A stretch of 9,497 nt of DNA, from contig JAUHXN010000094.1 of assembly GCA_030426865.1 (NCBI GenBank), positions 1 to 9,497 on the forward strand, in the 5' to 3' direction. The notes below the pieces were generated by a model. The model had not been told where the DNA came from. It worked only from the letters and a program-made list of their open reading frames with translations, and did not search any database. This DNA is from a bacterium. GTDB lineage: Bacteria > Bacteroidota > Ignavibacteria > Kapaibacteriales > UBA2268. The translations under genes were made by a program, and so were the position numbers. Positions 5,261-9,497 of the stretch are shown here, in pieces; the stretch's first letter is position 1, and each line of letters opens with the position of its first letter.

Positions 5261-6673
5261 TTAAAATTGGAAATATATAAAAGGTAATGGTTTTGATTGA
5301 AAAATATAAATCAGTGTCACAACAAATAAGCTTATTAATATACCAAATCGGATTGATATTGATTTGAATCTGAGCACAAATGTATGTCCAAATCTATTTT
5401 CAATAATATCTAAAGCAAAAATCAAAACGAAATACGAAAGTAGTATCTGGGTGAATATATGTGCATATTCGCTCGCTTGCCAATCAAATAAAGCAGAGAA
5501 TATCTGCTGAGTTGACTCCCACGATGTGGCTCTGAAAAACAACCAAGTAAACGCTACTAAAACAAAAGTGAGCATAACTTTCGGTATATCTTTGAGTCTA
5601 GTTATAGGGTCATACTCTGTTTTCCCCTTGCTGAAAAACTTGTGTGCTGCTAAGTAGAAACCGTGCAATCCACCCCAAATAACGAAATTCCAACTAGCTC
5701 CGTGCCACAACCCACCGAGTAGCATAGTTATCATTAGATTGACATAAGTGCGTGCTTGACCTTTTCTATTACCACCAAGAGTAATATACAGATAATCTTT
5801 CAGCCAAGAAGAGAGTGATATATGCCACCTACGCCAAAACTCAGTGATATTTCTTGATAAGTAAGGTTGCTCGAAATTTACCATTAGCTCTATGCCTAGT
5901 AGCTTAGCAGTACCTCGAGCTATTTTGCTATACCCCGAGAAATCAGCATAAATTTGAATACCGAAAAGTAGTACAGCTGCAATTATTTCTATGGATTTAT
6001 AAAGATGTAGGTTCCCAAATATATGATCTACGATTCTGCCAGCAGTGTCGCCTATCATCACCTTTCGGAATAAACCGAGAACTATAAGAGTAGCACCTTC
6101 TTTTAATTGATCTTTAGTTGGGCTTAGTTTATTATATAATTGGGGTAATAGATCTTTTGCTCTCTCAATAGGACCTGCTACTAGTTGCGGGAAAAATGAT
6201 ACGAATAAAGCGAAATCAATAATATTATTCGTTGGCTCTAACTTCTTTCTATATATATCAAAAGTGTAAGAAAGGGTTTGAAAAGTATAAAACGAGATTC
6301 CAACAGGAAGAATAATATTCAAGTGAAGCGAGTCAACATTCCCACCCATACCATTTATCATAGTTTGGAAACTATCTATAAAGAAATTGAAATATTTGAA
6401 GAACCCTAATATACCTAAGTTCACACTTAAACTAGTATAAAGTAACAGCTTCCTTCTCTTTTCATCTTCTGTATTGTGTATCCACAATCCGATATAATAA
6501 TCGACTATTGAAGATAATAACAGTAATAAACAAAACCGCCAATCCCAATATCCATAAAAAAAGTAACTAGCCGCTAATAGGAATATATTCTTATACGATT
6601 TCTTTGGTAGCAAATAGAATATAGGTAAGACTATAGCAAGGAAAAACAAGAATATAAATGAATTAAAAAGCAC
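5261..6673 (-). CDS. MBOAT-family membrane O-acyltransferase (AlgI/DltB-like)
   Basis: A 470-residue multi-spanning inner-membrane protein that hands acyl groups across the membrane for O-acylation of a surface glycan or similar acceptor. Landmarks in order are the N-terminal MLFNSFIFLFF, FPQLVAGPIER (161-171), YADFSGYSKIARG (242-254), FWRRWHISLSSWLKDYLYI (279-297, H284), and GGLWHGASWNF (320-330) with the family's catalytic His at H324. The C-terminus is PFIYFQF, usual for this group. The length is normal. The start is GTG at 6673, immediately after an in-frame TAG, and is fixed by the conserved MLFNSF. It is the first gene of the MBOAT-SGNH operon and diverges from the aldehyde dehydrogenase across 114 bp. 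No alginate, lipoteichoic acid or capsule genes are nearby, so the acceptor cannot be named. Confidence 0.95.
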   Translation of the reverse strand: MLFNSFIFLFFLAIVLPIFYLLPKKSYKNIFLLAASYFFYGYWDWRFCLLLLLSSIVDYYIGLWIHNTEDEKRRKLLLYTSLSVNLGILGFFKYFNFFIDSFQTMINGMGGNVDSLHLNIILPVGISFYTFQTLSYTFDIYRKKLEPTNNIIDFALFVSFFPQLVAGPIERAKDLLPQLYNKLSPTKDQLKEGATLIVLGLFRKVMIGDTAGRIVDHIFGNLHLYKSIEIIAAVLLFGIQIYADFSGYSKIARGTAKLLGIELMVNFEQPYLSRNITEFWRRWHISLSSWLKDYLYITLGGNRKGQARTYVNLMITMLLGGLWHGASWNFVIWGGLHGFYLAAHKFFSKGKTEYDPITRLKDIPKVMLTFVLVAFTWLFFRATSWESTQQIFSALFDWQASEYAHIFTQILLSYFVLIFALDIIENRFGHTFVLRFKSISIRFGILISLFVVTLIYIFQSKPLPFIYFQF

Positions 6674-6787
6674 CTAAGTTGGTCTTCGTTTATTTTGTTA
6701 ATAGTATCAGTGTCAATTACAAATTAATGGAATTTTAGAATAATTCATTATCTTGATAGATAATAAAAACTAAAAATCTGAAAAGAA

Positions 6788-8233
6788 ATGTTCAAAATAC
6801 AGAATTATATAAACGGGGAGCTAGTAGCTCCTTTGAATGGTAAATATTTAGATAATTATGATCCTTCGGTAGGCGAGGTATATTCGCTAATTCCCGATTC
6901 AGATTCTGCCGATGTAGATATGGCGGTCAAAGCTGCAAAATCCGCTTTTCCAGCTTGGTCTAATCTGTCGAACGAACAAAGACACGATTTTATAATGGCA
7001 ATCGCTGATGGTATAGAAAGTAGATTCGAAGAATTTGTAGAAGCTGAAAGCAGAGACAATGGCAAGCCAATAAAGCTAGCTCGGAAAGTAGATATTCCAC
7101 GTGCGAAATCCAACTTCAAGTTCTATGCTACTGCTGTTATGCACTATTCTAGCCAGTCGCACTTTATGCCGGAAGAGCCAGCTATCAACTATACTCTAAG
7201 ACAACCCCTAGGTGTAGTGGGATGTATATCACCTTGGAATTTGCCACTTTACCTATTCACTTGGAAGATTGCCCCAGCTCTAGCTACCGGCAATACAGTA
7301 GTTGCTAAACCAAGCGAGATTACGCCAATGACAGCTTACTTACTTTCTGAGGTTTGTAAAGAAGCTGGACTTCCTAAAGGAGTTCTGAATATAGTACACG
7401 GCAACGGACCTACTGCTGGTGAGGCAATAGTCCAACATGACGATATACAAGCGATTTCGTTTACAGGTGGAACTAAGACAGGTGAGCATATAGCAAGAAT
7501 AGTCGCACCGAAATTCAAGAAAATGTCTTTGGAATTAGGTGGAAAGAACCCGAACATTATATTCGATGATTGCGACTATGACAAAGCACTAAGCACTAGC
7601 GTTATCTCATCTTTTGCAAATCAAGGGCAGATATGTCTTTGTGGTTCACGAGTATTCATCCACGAATCTATATATGAGAAATTCCGTGATGATTTCGTAG
7701 CGAAAGTGAAAAAGCTAAAAGTAGGTGACCCAATGGAAGGAGACACATCACTAGGTGCAGTAGTCTCCAAACCACATCAAGAGAAAGTACTATCATATAT
7801 CGAATTAGCTAAGCAAGAAGGTGGTAAAGTAATAGCAGGCGGAAACGCAGTAAAACCTGAGGGGAGATGCGCGAACGGTTATTTCATAGAGCCGACCGTA
7901 ATTGAAGGACTTCCGTTCAATTGTAGAACTAATCAAGAAGAAATATTCGGTCCAGTAGTAACTTTGCAACCTTTCAGCACAGAAGAAGAAGTGCTAGAAT
8001 ATGCTAATAGTGTGAAATACGGACTTGCTGCTACAGTTTGGACTCAAGACATTAGCAGAGCTAATAGAGTAGCTCAGAACTTGCACGCAGGCATTGTGTG
8101 GGTGAATTGCTGGTTACTTCGTGATTTGCGTACCCCTTTCGGTGGTGTAAAAGATAGCGGAATGGGTAGAGAAGGCGGCTTTGAAGCTATGGACTTTTTT
8201 ACAGAGCCAAAGAATATTTGCGTGAAGTATTAG
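6788..8233 (+). CDS. NAD-dependent aldehyde dehydrogenase, 2-aminomuconate semialdehyde type
   Basis: A full-length 481-residue ALDH-superfamily enzyme, cytoplasmic, oxidising an aldehyde to the acid. PWNLP (149-153, N151), KPSE (174-177), FTGGT (225-229) and ELGGKNP (E249, general base) are intact. The catalytic Cys is C283 in NQGQICLCGSR, and EEIFGPV lies near 384-390. The stretch VWVNCWLLRDLRTPFGG (437-453) and PWNLPLYLFTWK match the 2-aminomuconate-6-semialdehyde / 2-hydroxymuconate-semialdehyde dehydrogenase branch (human ALDH8A1 kin), where Arg and Asn residues bind the substrate carboxylate. This would place it in the kynurenine route of tryptophan breakdown or in meta-cleavage of aromatics. 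No other gene of either route is in the window, so substrate is inferred from subfamily only. The ATG at 6788 follows an AAAAGAA stretch; the Shine-Dalgarno is weak. Confidence 0.9.
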   Translation: MFKIQNYINGELVAPLNGKYLDNYDPSVGEVYSLIPDSDSADVDMAVKAAKSAFPAWSNLSNEQRHDFIMAIADGIESRFEEFVEAESRDNGKPIKLARKVDIPRAKSNFKFYATAVMHYSSQSHFMPEEPAINYTLRQPLGVVGCISPWNLPLYLFTWKIAPALATGNTVVAKPSEITPMTAYLLSEVCKEAGLPKGVLNIVHGNGPTAGEAIVQHDDIQAISFTGGTKTGEHIARIVAPKFKKMSLELGGKNPNIIFDDCDYDKALSTSVISSFANQGQICLCGSRVFIHESIYEKFRDDFVAKVKKLKVGDPMEGDTSLGAVVSKPHQEKVLSYIELAKQEGGKVIAGGNAVKPEGRCANGYFIEPTVIEGLPFNCRTNQEEIFGPVVTLQPFSTEEEVLEYANSVKYGLAATVWTQDISRANRVAQNLHAGIVWVNCWLLRDLRTPFGGVKDSGMGREGGFEAMDFFTEPKNICVKY

Positions 8234-8254
8234 AAAAAGATTAATCCACGCAAG

Positions 8255-8290
8255 TCACTCCTTGTAGAGGGGTTTAGGGAGGTGTTATTT
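8255..8290. repeat. Possible solo end relic of a DUF559-type dispersed repeat
   Basis: The minus strand reads AATAACACCTCCC, then TAAACCCCTCTACAAGGAG. The order ACACC(T)CC, ACCCC, loop, and (G)GAG resembles the inner-to-outer order of the element ends at 366-421 and 843-906 but with a decayed stem. It lies in a gene-free stretch. The resemblance is by eye and short. Confidence 0.35.
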
Positions 8291-8442
8291 CAATAATATC
8301 CTAGGAATATATTTCTAATATGTTTTACTCTTAAGATTGCAGCGTTGCTAAGTTCCGCGGAATAAAGCATTTGCTTTTCAGGTCTTGCCTCTGCCTTCGA
8401 CTCCGCTAAGGCATCAGAGAATCGTGTGTCAAGTTGAATAAA
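8290..8442 (-). other. 50-codon open frame in phase after the SMR stop codon, repeat-like DNA
   Basis: Directly after the SMR gene's TGA the same frame stays open for 50 codons and reads FIQLDTRFSDALAESKAEAR, then PEKQMLYSAELSNAAILRVK and HIRNIFLGYY, ending in TGA at 8290-8292. The canonical SMR protein ends at the first TGA, so this is not part of the transporter. The stretch also holds a TTCCGCGGAA palindrome (8353-8362) and a hairpin (8389-8419). It may be a dispersed intergenic repeat that happens to be open, or a captured gene end. I see no start codon with a ribosome site. Confidence 0.35.
8389..8419. repeat. REP-like hairpin
   Basis: TGCCTT (8392-8397) and AAGGCA (8408-8413) pair around a CGACTCCGCT loop, with an outer CTC/GAG pairing across a 3-nt bulge. 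No T run follows, so it is not a typical terminator. CTTCGACTCCGCT-type loops are familiar from intergenic palindromes of FCB-group genomes; this is recollection, not a search. Confidence 0.5.
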
Positions 8443-8769
8443 TCAATTAGACACCACTTTCAGCCCAATAATAGAAGCAATCAATGTAGTTATAAAAAAT
8501 AGTCTCCAAAAATCCGTTGGCTCGTTGAATAAAACTATACCCATTAGCACCGTCCCAACAGCGCCTACTCCAGTCCAAACAGCATAAGCTGTACCAATCG
8601 GTAAACCTTCGGTCGCTTTGACCAACAGGTACATACTGATAGCCAAACAAACTAAAAACCCTATAAACCAATAAGTCGATTCATTGCCTGTTTTCTCTTT
8701 CGCCATTCCTAAGCAGGTAGCGAATCCGACTTCGAAAAGCCCTGCAATTATTAAAAGTAACCAATTCAT
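8443..8769 (-). CDS. sugE: Small multidrug resistance (SMR) transporter, Gdx/SugE type
   Basis: A 108-residue, four-helix inner-membrane protein of normal SMR length. E13 in LIIAGLFE is the essential proton/substrate carboxylate. LPIGTAYAVWTGVGAVGT (56-73) is the signature loop of the Gdx/SugE branch, whose well-studied members export guanidinium by proton antiport as dual-topology dimers. Compared with E. coli SugE, the Trp three residues after E13 is Phe here (F16) and K21 is Gly, so substrate range may differ. The ATG at 8769 has only a weak GAGAA upstream. The gene follows a small membrane protein by 59 bp on the same strand, with palindromes around the gap that may be operators. No guanidine riboswitch is visible. 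Quaternary ammonium export is an alternative function. Confidence 0.9.
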   Translation of the reverse strand: MNWLLLIIAGLFEVGFATCLGMAKEKTGNESTYWFIGFLVCLAISMYLLVKATEGLPIGTAYAVWTGVGAVGTVLMGIVLFNEPTDFWRLFFITTLIASIIGLKVVSN

Positions 8770-8786
8770 GTTGTTCTCATTTATTT

Positions 8787-8817
8787 CAAAGTATCACTAT
8801 ACTCATGGGAATCCAAA
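8787..8817 (-). promoter_or_regulatory. Candidate promoter of the SMR gene
   Basis: The minus strand has TTTG (8814-8817) and, about 20 bp downstream, TACTTTG (8787-8793), one base short of TAnnTTTG, about 18 bp before the start codon. It overlaps the 8790-8803 palindrome, so a repressor there could block it. Low confidence. Confidence 0.3.
8790..8803. promoter_or_regulatory. Palindromic box near the SMR start, possible operator half
   Basis: AGTAT-CACT-ATACT is a 5-bp inverted repeat with a 4-bp centre. Within it GTATCACT (8791-8798) is an exact inverted match to AGTGATAC at 8839-8846, making a second, wider inverted pair 40 bp apart. Confidence 0.4.
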
Positions 8818-8828
8818 TTTACTATATT

Positions 8829-9221
8829 TTAGTTTAAAAGTGATACACTATAATAGTTACCAAATATAAAGGGTAATGAGAAGGATAGAATCACGTAAAT
8901 TAATGAGATAATGGCGAACATTATTTTCTGTTTATTAGACGCTGATTCAACTTTTTTAATTCGGATTTTATACTTTTCCTTATATCCATATATAAAGTAC
9001 AATACGGAAAATGGCAAAGTAACAAGAATTACTGCTTCTATTATACCAACTATAGGAACAAAAATTAAATCAAAAGCTTTTATAAATAGTAGTAATAGCA
9101 TGATATTAGTAAAAGCAACTATAGATAGAACTATGATTGCCTTGTAAGAGGCCATATCATCTTCACTTTTAAATAGCTTAAATAATTTAAATAAATAATA
9201 AAATAAGTAGTCGTAAATCAT
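8829..9221 (-). CDS. Small three-helix membrane protein, unknown function
   Basis: A 130-residue hydrophobic protein of unknown role. Membrane helices lie at about 27-46, 52-74 and 100-122, with a basic cytoplasmic-type loop YKEKYKIRIKKVES between helices 2 and 3. The aromatic N-terminus MIYDYLFYYLFKLFKLFK is reminiscent of small hypothetical membrane proteins common in Bacteroidota. I chose the ATG at 9221 because AGGGA sits 5 nt upstream; a start at 9239 would add six residues and place that site inside the gene. The stop lies 59 bp before the SMR gene on the same strand, so the two may share a transcript, and its last codons contain the outer palindrome 8839-8849. No function is inferred from the neighbour. 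Confidence 0.7.
   Translation of the reverse strand: MIYDYLFYYLFKLFKLFKSEDDMASYKAIIVLSIVAFTNIMLLLLFIKAFDLIFVPIVGIIEAVILVTLPFSVLYFIYGYKEKYKIRIKKVESASNKQKIMFAIISLIYVILSFSLPFIFGNYYSVSLLN
8839..8849. promoter_or_regulatory. Second palindromic box upstream of the SMR gene
   Basis: AGTG-ATA-CACT lies within the last codons of the upstream membrane-protein gene. It shares AGTGATAC, inverted, with the box at 8790-8803. The two boxes bracket the likely SMR promoter. Confidence 0.35.
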
Positions 9222-9298
9222 CGAAATCCCTATATTCAATTTGGTATGTTTTGGTTCATGATACTATCATTCGATGCATCACAATCTATTAAAAATGA

Positions 9299-9497
9299 TT
9301 AAACTTCAAAAATTAATAGATTTTCTGACTTATCATCTAACTTCTCAATCAACTTACCTGTACCGTCCCATGCTGCACTACCTCCAACGGCAAGAAAATT
9401 ATCTGAATAGCCAATTGAATTAACCATTAGAATTGAGATATTTTTATTCTTGGAAAGTTGAGAGAAATACTTATTTGCTCTTTCTACGTTATTTTTA
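9299..9497 (-). CDS. Carbon-nitrogen hydrolase (nitrilase superfamily), C-terminal part only
   Basis: The last 65 or so codons of a gene entering from the right edge. The frame includes NISILMVNSIGYSDNFLAVG and GSAAWDGTGKLIEKLDDK, then ends LLIFEV. This matches the end of nitrilase-superfamily amidases: the strand with 'ANxxG', the 'xGGSxxxDPxG' turn and the closing strand. The catalytic Glu, Lys and Cys would all lie outside the window, so activity and substrate cannot be judged. The stop at 9299-9301 is 77 bp upstream of the next start, so the downstream small membrane protein could be in the same operon. The superfamily call rests on the C-terminal pattern alone. Confidence 0.75.
   Translation of the reverse strand, partial: KNNVERANKYFSQLSKNKNISILMVNSIGYSDNFLAVGGSAAWDGTGKLIEKLDDKSENLLIFEV

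Noticed and set aside
8770..8830. Guanidine riboswitch before the SMR gene
   Set aside because: The leader is short, and I see neither paired ACGR-loop hairpins nor a larger conserved fold. The palindromes fit DNA operators better.

Overview
The window (9,497 bp, AT-rich) looks like a chromosomal segment from the Bacteroidota/Chlorobiota-Ignavibacteriota-Kapabacteria side of the FCB group. Support is indirect: an Rhs core of the 'DHLGNVRTVISD ... YRYGFNGMEKE ... NPISLIDPDGM' type common there, weak or absent Shine-Dalgarno sequences before most genes, and candidate TAnnTTTG promoter boxes. No RNA gene, CRISPR array, origin or classical transposase was seen.

Left region (1-1800, accessory). 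All genes here read on the minus strand. Two partial copies of one Rhs core junction flank a compact 541-bp unit (366-906). The unit is a DUF559/Vsr-like nuclease gene with a two-hairpin cassette at each end, and the cassettes are in inverted orientation. AATTCCCC, GGGGTGG and GAGACGGGGT are the same at both ends, while the hairpin arms differ in sequence but still pair. I read this as a miniature nuclease-carrying mobile element lodged in a decaying Rhs tip array. It is the best candidate in the window for a poorly described system. Upstream of the Rhs fragment is a small secreted protein of unknown function, overlapping the end of a degraded reading frame.

Middle region (1800-8233, mostly housekeeping). 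purH (minus) gives the last two steps of IMP synthesis and has its own terminator. Next on the plus strand come a CsbD-family stress protein with terminator and an SdpI-family membrane protein. Convergent to these is a two-gene minus-strand operon, an MBOAT O-acyltransferase followed by an SGNH/GDSL-like protein. Together they probably acylate a cell-surface glycan: MBOAT moves the acyl group across the membrane and the SGNH protein transfers it outside. Divergent from the operon is an aldehyde dehydrogenase of the 2-aminomuconate/2-hydroxymuconate semialdehyde type.

Right region (8234-9497). A 209-bp gene-free stretch carries palindromic, repeat-like DNA, including a sequence resembling the ends of the left-hand element. 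Then, on the minus strand (listed right to left in transcription order), come the C-terminus of a carbon-nitrogen hydrolase cut by the window edge, a small three-helix membrane protein of unknown function, and a Gdx/SugE-type small multidrug resistance transporter with palindromes around its likely promoter.
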